A stretch of 64,000 nt of DNA, from the NCBI RefSeq assembly GCF_947623445.1, contig NC_135245.1, forward strand, positions 503,501 through 567,500, written 5' to 3'. Position numbers and translations under genes: made by a program. The stretch comes from Clavelina lepadiformis (taxonomy: Eukaryota > Chordata > Ascidiacea > Aplousobranchia > Clavelinidae). Positions 35,501-46,399 of this stretch are shown here, piece by piece. Under the pieces are notes generated by a model. That model searched no databases. It was not told the origin of the DNA and worked only from the letters and a program-made list of their open reading frames with translations. The first letter of the stretch is position 1; each line of letters starts with the position of its first letter.

Positions 35501-38500
35501 TCATCAATTCATTTCAATTTGGCGATTACAAAATAGGTTCTCATAAACAGTAGACATAACTTCTTGGATAGAAAACACAATCAAACCCAGAATAAGTATT
35601 TTAGGTCTGGGTGAAGTTTAACTTTTTTTCTTTCCAGTTTTACACGTTTTTCAGATTCTTGTCACAACCGTAAGAGCAGAGCCTACTTCCATGTCTCACT
35701 CCACTGCAGTCAACGCAGAGGTTTCTGCCTCCACAAACACCGCACCGGTCCAACTTGAGAAGAGACGACTTGACCCCATCACATCCGGCACGCTCTATAT
35801 AACCCACCACATTCTCCGCACTCACGAAGCCTGTGATATTACTTGTGATGTCATAGCATGGCTCATCCTGTAATACAAAATCAAAGTCGTAAAACTGTCA
35901 ACCACCGTAAAACACACTGAGATCACATTCAGTAAGTTAAATTTAACTCTGTCAAAGAATAATAAAAAATACAATATCACGAATCAAAATAATAATAATT
36001 ATATTAATGATACAGAAATCTTCACAGACAAAGCAAGACCTACTTAAACAAGCACTTTAAATGAAATGATAATTAATTCATCGAACTCTCACCTCATCTG
36101 CGCAGAGGTCAACCACAATTACTCCTGTTTCCTTGAACTTTTCTATTAAAGAATCAAATTTGCGCGGAAGAATTTCAAGTTTCCGGGCATTCCAGATCTT
36201 TATTTTTAATTTAGTGTTCACTCTTGCCTCATCAGCAGACCAGAAAGTGTCAGATGAAACCGGTTGAAACCGGATCATACAGGATGGAGATACGAAGAGA
36301 GCTGGCTGCATTACAAGGCCATCAGCTAAATAATCCAGAAATATTTTTATGAAACTAAAGAACTCCAGCAGCTGGAAATATGAAATGAAATAAACCACAG
36401 ATCTCAAACCTCTGCCCATAATTTCGGATACTGACAACCACTTTCTTTCATCACAATTGATCTGCCATTCTCCTGTTTAAAGACAATTTTAAAATAATTA
36501 ACTTAAAAACAAACATCCTAAAACCACGTTATGTCCACTTGCCAAGACGGCTCCCTTGTGGATTAGTGACCACAATGCTTAAATTTGCTTGCAGGGGTCC
36601 AAGCCTAGAAAGTTTGCTCGCCATTGTTTGAGTTGGAAATCCACGATTATCGGCGACAATGAAGGGCACAAGCGGAAGGGGAAACCCCTGCAGTAGGTAT
36701 CGAGGATGGACGTTTAATGGGGGATCCACCTACATGAAACATGTGGATTTTTAAAATTTGTTCGTTGTTTATAATTCAAAATGTGATAACGCTCACATAG
36801 ACATCTTACCAAGATATTGAACCTGGTCCACCGAGCACTATGTTGGTATTTTGCGAAGAAATAAAGATTTTGAGGAATTTGTAAAGAAGAAGATTTTATA
36901 ACAAGTTCATCATCAGCGTTGAACAAAAGGTGATTTTCGACATCTAACTTCACCAAAGATCGCTTGACAACCTTCTAAACCAGCAGATAAATACAGAATG
37001 ATAATAGGTTGACAAAGGTAGTAAATGAAAGCATAACTTTTCACAAGTAGCTGAGACCCTTGAAGAAGCTCACCAGGGAGATTCAAGCAATACATTGATA
37101 CCTGGAGCTGCTGGACAGTGAAACCACGCAGAGTGTCTTTGTGGAAAAATATTTCAATTCTTTGTTGTGCGATGAAATCGAACAACTGCTGCACATCTCT
37201 GCTGCTCTTATCAAGTTTCAATAAAGTGGAAAGACCTGCCAAAACATGAACAGAATTCATCTTAATTATGATAATATGGTAAACTACAGTAATAAATACG
37301 GTAACTCAAAATCAAGTTATAGTGAGAATGCGCAAGTACTTCTTTAATTACCAAAGTACATTAAAATATAAATTTTTAAAAGCATCTAGTGCTCACCTAT
37401 GACATCATAATGTAAATATTGGACGACACGAGATACTTCGATTTTAATTGGATTCCATTCATCAGTTGAAAGGAGCGCAGATGATGAAGTGTCTTTAGCA
37501 ATCTCATCCATTATATCGTCCTCACTCAACCCATCTCGTTCCTTGGGATAAACCAATAGACCAACCCGTAAGTCTAAAAAGACAACAGATTGACACCAAT
37601 ATTTCCTAAATTAACATTTTACATCGTGTTTAGGTCACTTTCATTTCATTTGTTGTCGCTTATCTTCAGATTTTGACCCAAGTTATTACAACTATGGGCA
37701 CAGTGGTATAATATCTGACCTTTCTCTTCATCAACTGAAGTGAAAGTTGCCTGCACCAATCCAAACTTGTTTCCATCAGTTGGCACAAACCTTATTATGT
37801 TATTCTTGTCAAGTATTGTGCCTGAAAAATGTTATTGTATATATTCGTGTGTAAGTGTATATGTCATACTTCCTAAACTGTGGCTCAAAAAATGGAACAA
37901 ACTGTTTTGAACAGACTTTATTTGTGACTAAAGCACCACATTTAATATCTATTAACTTTTAAAGTTGTTCCATTTTTCGATCTTACATAAGCCACAACCG
38001 GTTTTGGTAAACGCAAGAATAAATAGACGACTTTATTAACAACAATACATCCTGTACACCTACTGGCTAAGCTGAGTTAATCAAGGCTTAGAGTATTTAT
38101 CAGTTTCTTTTTTATAATTTAAAAAAAAATTTAAGATTAAATTATATGCACGAGTAAGACCTGTAAGATGTTTATTATTTAGTTCCCACCTTCTCTTGCA
38201 CATATCCAGCCCAAAGAACACTGGAGTGATATTCCCGCGAAAGGACCATCGCCAAATTCTGATTCTGCTGGATCTTCATCAAGATCAAGTCTCTTGCGAT
38301 TAACCTCATCAGGATTCTTCACTGGTTTTCTGTCACTCAGATTTGGCTCCACCTCCTCTCTTCTCTTCCTAGAACGCTCCTGGGTCTCTGGAGATCAGGA
38401 AAAGTAAAATAATAGCAACTCAAGAAGATAATACAAGAAATCCTTCATGAAAATATGAGTTTAAAAATCTGCCTAACCTTTATATTCAAGTCTGCCGTCC

Positions 38501-41500
38501 TCAGAGTTTGGCAATTTCTTTACTTCCACAGGACCAGTTACTGGCAAGAGGTTGATCAGCAAGATTCCTTTGTCTTCATCGGCATAACTTGGCTGGTAGG
38601 GAAGTACGACTACTGGAAGGTCTTTGAAGAACAATGGAAGGAGAACGGTGAATGAAAACAATTGAGCATTGCTATGACACGATTATCAATGACTTCTCAT
38701 CATGTTTATCATGATTATGATGCGCACCGTGATTATTGCGATTATTCACATCATGTCAATTGTCTTACCATCATCAAGGTACTCGTGAGGTTGATCGGTG
38801 ATGTGAGGCTTCACGCATGAGCGCAGATGTTGTGAGATTACATCCAATGATGAAGAAGTATTCCTTGAACCTTGACAATATAATTGGTATATGACAAGAT
38901 GGTACGAATGACATATAATTTGTCCTAACCAATGAATAATTTATGAACAGGTGGAAGTACCAGGTGAAGTGCTTTTAACGAAGCCTTTATCAGTTACAGT
39001 GGACAGCAAATCAACTAAAATATCAGCAAACGATGTTAGATTAGTGCCTTCTGGAAAGTTCTCTTCATAAGCTTCATGCATCATTCCTGGAAAATATTAA
39101 AAATTTTCATCCTATATCAGTTAAACATAAGTAGGTTGACACAACTTAAGATAATGATGAGATTATAAAGTCACAAACCTGACATTGTCATATTGTTCAT
39201 CAATGATTTCATGTGTGAAAAATGTTCATGCATAGTAGCATTGGTTATGTTGCTGCCATCTGCTGGATGCTTAAATGGTGTGCGATGAAATTGAGTGAAA
39301 TTCTTCGAAGTGTTACTTACAATTGCGAAGGAATCTTCCATTGTTTGAGCATAATGTTCAGTGGTAGCAAATATGTCAAGTAGTGTACCGTCAATCAAGT
39401 TCACCATTTCAAACGCCTTAATAAATATAAGAAATCGATTTAAAAACACCATGTTTTTAACCATTTTGACTCGAGTGGAGTTGGCAAGGTCTTCATGATC
39501 AGTTGGAATATCTTCATGAAGATCAGAGAAATTATTTCTATAAAGCAGTGTGCTTCCATGCAGTCTCGACCAGACAATGAATTCCCTCAGAGTTTCATAA
39601 AAGACTTTGGTAGACTCTGAGTGTTTAAAGATCGAACAGATAAGATTTTCTTCTCCATTCTCCTGGCAGATCTTCCTCTTTAAGTGACTGCCATCAGATG
39701 GAACATCAACGTTGAGATCTTCCTTTAATGGGAAACTGTCATCTTCATCATCTTTGGAATCATGAGAATCACCACGATCATCTTCGAAATCATCATTAAC
39801 TTTCTTGGAATCATGAGAATTATCACGATCAACTTTAGAATCATGAGAATTATCATCATTACGATCATGGGAGTCTTCATGTTCATCAAACCACTCAAAG
39901 CTAATATCTTGTTCTTGAGCAAACTCAGAATTGATTCCGGTGAGTAAGTCATTAACGTCTCTTACTGATAAGTCAACATACAAATCAGACAACCGATCGC
40001 TGCTAAAAAGATGAAGTGATTCCATGAAGAACTGAATCCAAGGCACAGGAGACATAGTTGTGTCTGCTTTCCTGGTAGCGTTATGGGAATATGGATCAGT
40101 GTCATCGTCATAGAAATCATATTCACCCAGATTATCGTCATACAACGTATCAAATTGATATTGATCATGATAGTAAATATCATAATACTGATCGTAGTAA
40201 AATCCATAAAGGTCATCATAATGTTCATAAAGTTCATCATAACGGTCGTATATTGCATCATAAACGGCTTCAACTCCATCATGATGGTGAAGACTGTGGA
40301 AATTATCCAAAGATAACTCGGAAAGCAGATGCAAAGAGTGAGAAAACGTTTTCTTGAAATTAGTAAAAGATCGTTTCAGCTTCAACAAAATCTTGTGACC
40401 ACTTCTAAGCGCTCCATACTGGATGTCGACAGCATCTCTCAAGCCGTCAATACCCAGGCCATCAGATAGTGACATCACAATTGCATTCTTAAGAGCGATA
40501 TGTCCAATGTGATCTTTCACCTTCAAGCCTAAACGTGGAATCTTCTCAAAAGAACTTCCGTTAACAGATGGCATATATCTAAAATTCAAAATAACTTTAA
40601 CAGTTTAAACTCACAAACCGAAAAACAAACGTCCAGTTATCTATCATGCAACTGGTTCACTGCAATTTAAAAAACCTACTTTTGGGTATAATTTAAAATA
40701 AGATTGGAAACATGATGTTCTGCATGTAACCAGTCATTGGCAAGACTCCTACATCCCTTTCTTTTGGCTGCTTCTATGCTATGCTGGGACAAGGCGTATG
40801 CAATGAGGTCAACACCTGTGTTTCACATGTCTTTTAGGGCATCTCACATTGTTTATAAAAGATTAACAACAAACATGATTAATAAAAAAATAACATATAC
40901 AAAAAAATTATATTGTCTAAACCAGGGATGTCTAACCTTTTATTATAGTGGGCCGCATTGTCACTTGAAATAATTGAATGGGCCGCAAAACCTATTAAAT
41001 TTCAAGAAAAATGGGTACATAAAGTACATACTTTTGGAGTGAAAATGACTAGCGGGCTGCACAAAAATCTCAGGCGGGCCGCACTGTGGCCCGCGGGCTG
41101 CAGGTTGGACATCCCTGGTCTAAACTATAGAACCAAATTATTTTGTGTGCGCCAAGTATAATGCACCAAGTATTATAATTTTACAAAATACCTTTACAAA
41201 TAAAACCAACCAAAACGGAACTGGATTGTGAGTAAAATAAACTCACCAAAGAGTTGTTCTTCAAAATGTTGCATCAAGAATTGCGTGAACCTTTCTTTGT
41301 GGTGTTTGTAAGTGGCGGAATCATTTTCACTGAACAAACCAAGAATAAAACTGATTTTAAAGCCCAAAGTGATACCATTTACAGCACCATGCACCGTAAA
41401 ACAGTTTAAAAGCAAATATTAATGCCTATTTCTTTACATATATCCATCAACTGACTCATCATCTTTATAATGATCGGAGATTCCTCCAGATATCTCAGAT

Positions 41501-44500
41501 GTAAAATTGATCGGTTTTCCCGGTTTTGAACTGTTGCTATTTAAATCATGATCAGGTTTTGGATTTGGTTTTACGCAAGATCGAATTTGACCAATCAGGG
41601 TTCGCCAAGATAACCAGACATTGTTAGAATCTGGAATAGATGGTGAAATTTGCTAAATTGTTCATCTATTTCAGAACAAGTACGCAGGCTATAAGTAGAA
41701 ATATAAATAAAAGGCTTATTAATAGACAAATAGTCTATTAACATAGAAGTAGGCTCATCAACATGAAAACTATATCCAAGCTACCATTAAATATAAACTT
41801 CTTACCACTTTTGTTGCCAGCTGTCCAGTTCTGCGTTACAAAATCTATAAAAAACCTCGTGAAATGAACTTTTTTTGATGTTTTGTTAAAATTTTCGTTT
41901 TTTTGATCAGCAGTTGCATTAAAGACTGGATCTGAAAAGAAAACTTTTTAAAAAAACTACCAACTCAGAATTAACGATGCAATAATAAAACTGAAAATAG
42001 AGATTTAACCAGCGCTTCTCAACCTTTTTTTGTCCCAGGCCGAACTTATGTTTTTAAAAAAATTGTACACCCAGTGGCATATTTAGGCGTTTTTAAAAGC
42101 TGAGTCTAAAATTCCAGCAATTTTCCCACCTTGTACCTCACCCAAAATGCACGAAGTGCAAAAATTTGGAGTTCTTAGGCCTCAAAAATGGCTTTAAAAC
42201 GCCTCGAAATGAGATGTAAATCTCTCGTTTATACAAACAAAAGTTCACTGTTTACGATGTAGAATTTTGAAACCCGTTTATTGTAAACTTTCTCAGTTAT
42301 GTTGTAGCCAATAAGTGGTTGCAAACAAGGGAATGTGATGAACAAAAAGGACCAAAAAAGCTTATGGCCCACAAACAATTGGGTTCATGAGGGCATTTAA
42401 AACAATTGGGTTCATGAGGGGTTGGGAGATGGCCATCCTCTTAGTACACAATCGAACAGGAACAGTTGCATTCTCACTCAATTTCAAAGCGAAAGTTGCA
42501 AAAAGTGATCACATATTTCTTCACAATGACACCCACAAATTTCGCCAAGCCCCATCAGTGGAGCGAAGCCCCACGTTAAGAAACACTGGATTAAAGAGAG
42601 AGGCAATTTCCGCACCTTCATATAAGTCAAATGGTCTTGATTTATTCCCTGCAGTAAACGGTGATTGATGTTCGAATTCTTCATGATATTCATCAAATTG
42701 ATTATGACGGATGTTGTTACTATGAGATGGAATGTTGAGCAAGACAAGTAATTCTGAAGATAAACTCTCGACTTCCAAAATATCAAGGAAGTCAAGAAAA
42801 AAGTCAAAATCACTTCGATTCTTCATCAACTCTCCAGGATGGTGAGTTGTGTTCAAACTTTCAGGCTTTTCTTGCAGCAAATTACTTTTATTTCTAAGCC
42901 AATCAGCAGCTTTCATTATAATGTCACGGCCAACTGCAGCTAAATCCATATCAGTCCAGCAGAGTGTGCCCTTGTGCTCATTATCGTCACAGTTTTTGTT
43001 CAAATTTCCGATAGATTCCACTTGGCCAGTTTCATGAGAGTTTTGCTTCTCATCTTCTTGGGATGGTTTTCTGGGTTCAGTGTTTCCATCTCGCAAATTT
43101 ACTTCAGCTTCCTTTACATGAGACACGTTATGGTCCATTGTGTCTTTCCATTTTGGGAACACTGGCATGTCTTCATTATAATTAGCAACTTTTTCTGCTA
43201 AAACTTTGTGGATTTCTTCTTTAATCAATGACACAAACAAATCCAGCTTTCCAGTTTTTTGCAATTTTAAAAAAGTGTTGAACAACAAATTAATCCATGG
43301 ATTTTCTTCAGCGCCATCTTCATCTGACATTATGATTCCATTACCAGGACTTGTTTGACCGTTCTTAGGATGGTCAGCATGAGTATCAGGTAGCTGGCCA
43401 TCATCAAAATTGCCAGGAAAATCATTTTCATAATCAAACATGCTGCCTTCATTATATGCAGGAGATTTCCACGAAACAGGACCGGCTTGGGCGAAACCAT
43501 TTCCATCGAAATTATTCAAATTCCGGCGGTATTCAGTAGCAGCATGAAGTTTCCACTTCAGACAACTCAGTAACAGTTCAAAGTCAGCCGTGGAAAATGT
43601 GGAGTGGTTCTGATGAGAGGCAGAATGGTTCATATTTTGCAGATGGTGAGCCAACCATGAAATTTTATCCAATGCATCATTTGAAAAATGGTGCTCTTGG
43701 CTCTGGTTCACGCCATTTAGGTTGGCACCGAATGAATGGTTGAAATTTTTAACCATATTAACCAGCTGAGCTGAAGCATTGCTTTGAAGCCGAGTCATTG
43801 AAGTATTTTTGGAATCTCCAACCCACTCTTTCATCAATTCAGCAAAGAATGGAATTGAGTCGTTGCTGGTTTTTTCAGACTCAAAAGTTTTATTGCGTAA
43901 ATCTTGTAAAAGTCGTTGCCAATCACCAACATCCATGAAGTTTGGGAATTTTTCCAAAGCACGATCACAGATTCTGTCTTTCACAGCCGAGTGCTTTTGC
44001 AAAAATATTGCCGAAGATTCTTTCAATCTGGCCACAACATTCCTCAGCTGCAGCCATTTATTAAAGATGTGCGGTTGCAGAAGATGTCGCCTGTACATGT
44101 CAGATTTTACTTCTTCCACTGAGCTGCCTTTTGATAATGATGTCACAACAGCATATTTCATAACAGCATAAACCATGCGATGACTGAAGATGTGAGAAAT
44201 TTCAGACTTCTGAGAGATGTTGAGAGAAGTTGATCTAAATTTTTGATATTTAGCGATGAAATCATCGAAACAACCAAACAATGTCACAACGTTTTATTTT
44301 ATAAGCTCTAACTTCATTGAAATGATGCAAATTAAATTTTTAATCTGAAAACACTAAATTATCTTACTCGTGAAAAAATTTGACGAGCATCTTCGAAACA
44401 TAACGCTCTGCTTCAAACCACTTCTTGCTAAGATCAACGCATTTGTCATTATTCTGCATGAAATGCTTCATCGCATCCATGTTTACAGCTCCTAGAAAAT

Positions 44501-46352
44501 ATTTAAAGTAATTCTACGTCCATAGTTCACGAGAATTGTTTGCTACAGTTTTGCAACTTACATAGCCATGTTATTAAGACAGTACATGCAAGGTGAAAAC
44601 TTTAACATACATTTTCAACCCAGACTCAGCACGAGTTATGTCAAATGGTAGATTACAGGCCTTTCAAGAACAACCACAGGACATTTAAAAACACAACAAG
44701 TCACAACAACACTACAACATGGGATTTTGATAAAACACCTTACGGACATTTTTCGCAAACAGAAAAGTTCACCTTCTCCATAACTTGTGTGGCCGTCGTC
44801 TTCAAGCGGGTTTGTTTTGTGAGAAGAGTGAGGGGTATCTTTATCACTCCCTTGAGGTGACGTCGACATTTCATCATGATGGTCGTTTACACTCGCCCTA
44901 CATAAGTGATTATGACATAAAAAACCAATGAACCTGGTTAACCATTGTTCATACCTCAGGTGACCAGAATTCCCTGGCGCCTGCAGTAAAACGGGGTCTT
45001 CACTACGTGTGATTTGCAGCAACTCTGCAATATAAAATTTGGGTGAAATCACGAACATTTTCAAATTGACTTTGAAATCATTTAAAATGAAAATTTTAAA
45101 AACGGAATTAGTGAGATAAGCCCAATTCAACAACACCATATCGTACCATGTGCTTGCTGAGTTTGCACACCTTCATGGGTGATCTTGCTGGCTTCAAGAT
45201 GTGCTGGAGATGCATAGTTCAGGTCTCTTTTAGGAGGTTCATCGTTAAGAGGCTTCTTTTCACTCTCTCTGTGAAACATTTAACAAAAGCAAGATGAGTG
45301 AGGAGCTAAGTGGACTCATCACAACTGCCAGTTCATGAGCAGAAGATGTCAGCATTGTGCTACAAATTATATTATTGCAAATGCAGTGGCACCATTCTGC
45401 ACTGGCACAGCGCACTCTTTTCCAAAAGCACCAAATTCTTGTATCAAGTTGGTGTTTTCAAGCAATTTTAGTCGATAATTTTAGTTACTTTATGAAAAAT
45501 ATTTCCAGTGCTCACATTTTCGGACGTTAGTATAAGCCTGATTTTGTCAAGTTGTTGAACCTTACTTAATAGTTTTGTTTGCAAGTGTAAATAGCAAATC
45601 AATCTTTAAAGTTTTAAAAAATATATATTTATATTATATGAAGCATGTAGCACATAAAAGTAACGGCAAAGATTGCGGATATTAGTAAATGAGATACCTC
45701 TTAAACATTTAAATTACGCTAAGTTTGTCTAAGAATCCCTTTACAAGAAACTGAGAAAGAACTTCTTTCTTGAAACTGAGCAACCGCCCAAAAATATGTT
45801 GTATTATACCGCATAAAAGTTAAGACACCTTGGTCATTTGTAATTGACAAAAAAATCTGTTTCTTTGATCTATTTTTGAATGTGTCTTGCATAATAATTG
45901 CAGAGTTTTATTCAAAATATTCGGTTAGTTTCATTAATTGTTGTAATTTTTTTAACTGGATACAGAACAGTTCAACTCTTTCTTAGTAAACTTGGGTTTA
46001 GCACAAGTCCATGGCTTGATAAGTCACGAAACTCTGTGAGAAACTTTACAATAACAATTGAGTCCAAACTCAAGAAGTAAAAGACGCAAATATTTACCAT
46101 AAGTTCCAACCCAAATCTACTAATGAAAAATGAGCGCATTGCTTTGAATTCTTAACATGCATATTATAATTATGCTTGTCGGCATAATTATAGAATAGAC
46201 AGACATCTCAAAGAATCACAGACATCTCAAAGTGCAGTCTAAGGTCAAGAATCTTCTCTGATCTTATTTATAAATTAATAATACTAACCCAAGGGGTGGC
46301 GGAACTGGTGGACTAACTTCTTTGCCAAATGCTTGCAAGAACACCAGACATA
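26190..46352 (-). CDS. Giant REJ-domain single-pass receptor-like protein
   Basis: More than 45 exons on the minus strand chain with matching phases from 46352 down to about 27.3 kb, and further exons reach the stop at 26190. Order: signal-like segment (VCLVFLQAFG), two copies of an unrecognised module (44491-41247 and 40773-38769), furin site RKRR (38370-38359), a part with no family match (38.2-36.1 kb), CGVCGG cysteine repeats (35871-34906), two IPT/TIG-like domains (34.66-33.47 kb), REJ region (33.4-28.4 kb), second basic site RKKR (about 28625), GPS-like motif (about 27490-27390), TIL domain (27203-26735), membrane helix (26587-26470) and a 53-residue tail with PPPYY. REJ proteins act as sperm or polycystin-type receptors (sea urchin suREJ1 has one membrane span). 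Length is estimated at 3,000-3,700 aa. The ATG exon before 46352 and the junction into the membrane exon are unresolved; the last exons could belong to a separate transcript. Confidence 0.7.
26735..27203 (-). other. TIL (trypsin-inhibitor-like) domain split by one intron
   Basis: Two exons join in phase 2 to give ten cysteines with TIL spacing: C(9)C(3)C(3)C, then C(3)C, CVC, C and C. Diagnostic pieces are LCSSLCIPRC, PSCVSRC, FCVCPEQ and CVGASECP. The first exon is about 27203-27134, the second begins at about 26895. A TIL domain is not usual next to a GPS motif, so exon membership in the REJ gene rests on phase agreement and position. Confidence 0.7.
27300..27495 (-). other. GPS-like motif of the REJ protein
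   Basis: The exon opens in phase 0 after the preceding exon (ends STRLE) and reads CRRWSNFAWWGEDCRVV, then GITCSCD. The C..W, W...C.V and C.C pattern is that of the GPCR proteolysis site motif. The HL(S/T) cleavage tripeptide is not present after the last cysteine in the open frame. An alternative donor before the C.C pair cannot be excluded. Confidence 0.55.
28395..33400 (-). other. REJ (receptor for egg jelly) region
   Basis: The region opens with APRVIDAQLSDDLNYIVIEF and CSGFLHPDSVKLLG, the usual lead-in of REJ regions, and continues with VCDGELFYK (the C.G motif), WPLKFIWTR, YTFHLQVRNVLG and RYNFTLRV segments typical of the repeated beta strands of REJ, over about 15 small exons with mutually consistent phases. 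Family knowledge: REJ occurs in suREJ proteins and polycystins. The region ends after a basic site RKKR at about 28625. Confidence 0.75.
33475..34656 (-). other. Two IPT/TIG-like immunoglobulin-fold domains
   Basis: The clearer domain is in exons 33956-33730 and 33686-33475: VRSITPKSAQIDSNTTVIIS, GNGF, then CLMPASHRPGQVNVYV, the standard TIG order. The exons before it (from about 34656 and 34250) carry a weaker, similar unit with YFYVILTG and CTLDGSLYDF. Phases 1, 1, 2 and 2 agree between exons. Confidence 0.6.
34906..35871 (-). other. CGVCGG cysteine-rich repeats
   Basis: Four exons carry repeats of a D-x-CGVC(G/S)-G...C.DC.G type: RCGVCGGRNLC, KCGVCSDGTTG, DCGGSCLG, DCAGKCFGD, EDACGVCGGDNSTC and DDCGACLNPDD. 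Similar tandem CGVCGG units are known in many extracellular proteins of protists and animals and once in ADAMTS proteins. Their function is not known to me. Confidence 0.7.
36476..36542 (-). other. GC-AG intron in the REJ gene
   Basis: The upstream exon ends ...CGTCTTG and the intron starts GCAAGT, the classic GC donor. The acceptor CAG precedes GAGAATGG. Only phase 1 keeps the downstream exon open (EWQINCDERKW), and phase 1 is what the GC donor gives; the nearby GT would give a frame that meets a stop. Confidence 0.6.
38769..40773 (-). other. N-terminal module, copy B, of the REJ protein
   Basis: Exons 40773-40680, 40578-39179 (1,400 nt), 39086-38961 and 38870-38769 run in phases 1, 2, 1, 1, 1. 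The long exon has a helical start (HIGHIALKNAIVMSLSDG), a Tyr/Asp-rich stretch with DYYD-like pieces, and an acidic DNSHDSK repeat, then N-glycosylation-type NxT/S sites. It aligns exon by exon with copy A. No known domain is recognised. Confidence 0.7.
40923..41117. mobile_element. hAT-type MITE, 195 bp
   Basis: Ends CAGGGATGTCTAACCT and its inverse with one change, flanked by a perfect 8-bp duplication GTCTAAAC at 40915-40922 and 41118-41125. The interior is rich in GGGCCGC. It is in an intron of the REJ gene between modules A and B. Confidence 0.88.
41247..44491 (-). other. N-terminal module, copy A, of the REJ protein
   Basis: Exons 44491-44368, 44234-42616 (1,619 nt), 41931-41806, 41630-41438 and 41329-41247 join in phases 1, 2, 1, 1, 2, 1. 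The long exon starts in a helical stretch (SHRMVYAVMKYAVVTSLSKG) that matches the same place in copy B, then has NHS/NQS glycosylation-type sites and PWINLLFNTFLKL, matching PWIQFFMESLHLF of copy B. Two hAT-type MITEs lie in introns inside and just after this module. Confidence 0.7.
42010..42588. mobile_element. hAT-type non-autonomous element, 579 bp
   Basis: Ends CAGCGCTTCTCAACCTT and an imperfect inverse copy (TTAAGAAACACTG), flanked by GATTTAAC and GATTAAAG (6 of 8 match). More diverged than the other copies. It lies in the intron after the long exon of module A; that exon's frame happens to stay open into the element. Confidence 0.65.
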
Positions 46353-46399
46353 CTGCGAATAAAAAAATGATGTTAAACTATTGACATAATCAATGTTAA

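Noticed and set aside
39725-40357. Ile/Met-rich and His-rich frames on both strands
   Set aside because: Alternate-frame shadows of the acidic Asp/Tyr repeats in module B.
42521-42615. End of the 588-codon frame of the module A long exon
   Set aside because: The last 30 or so codons run past a good phase-1 donor (G|GTGCGG at 42615) and into a hAT element; the donor joins in frame to the exon at 41931.
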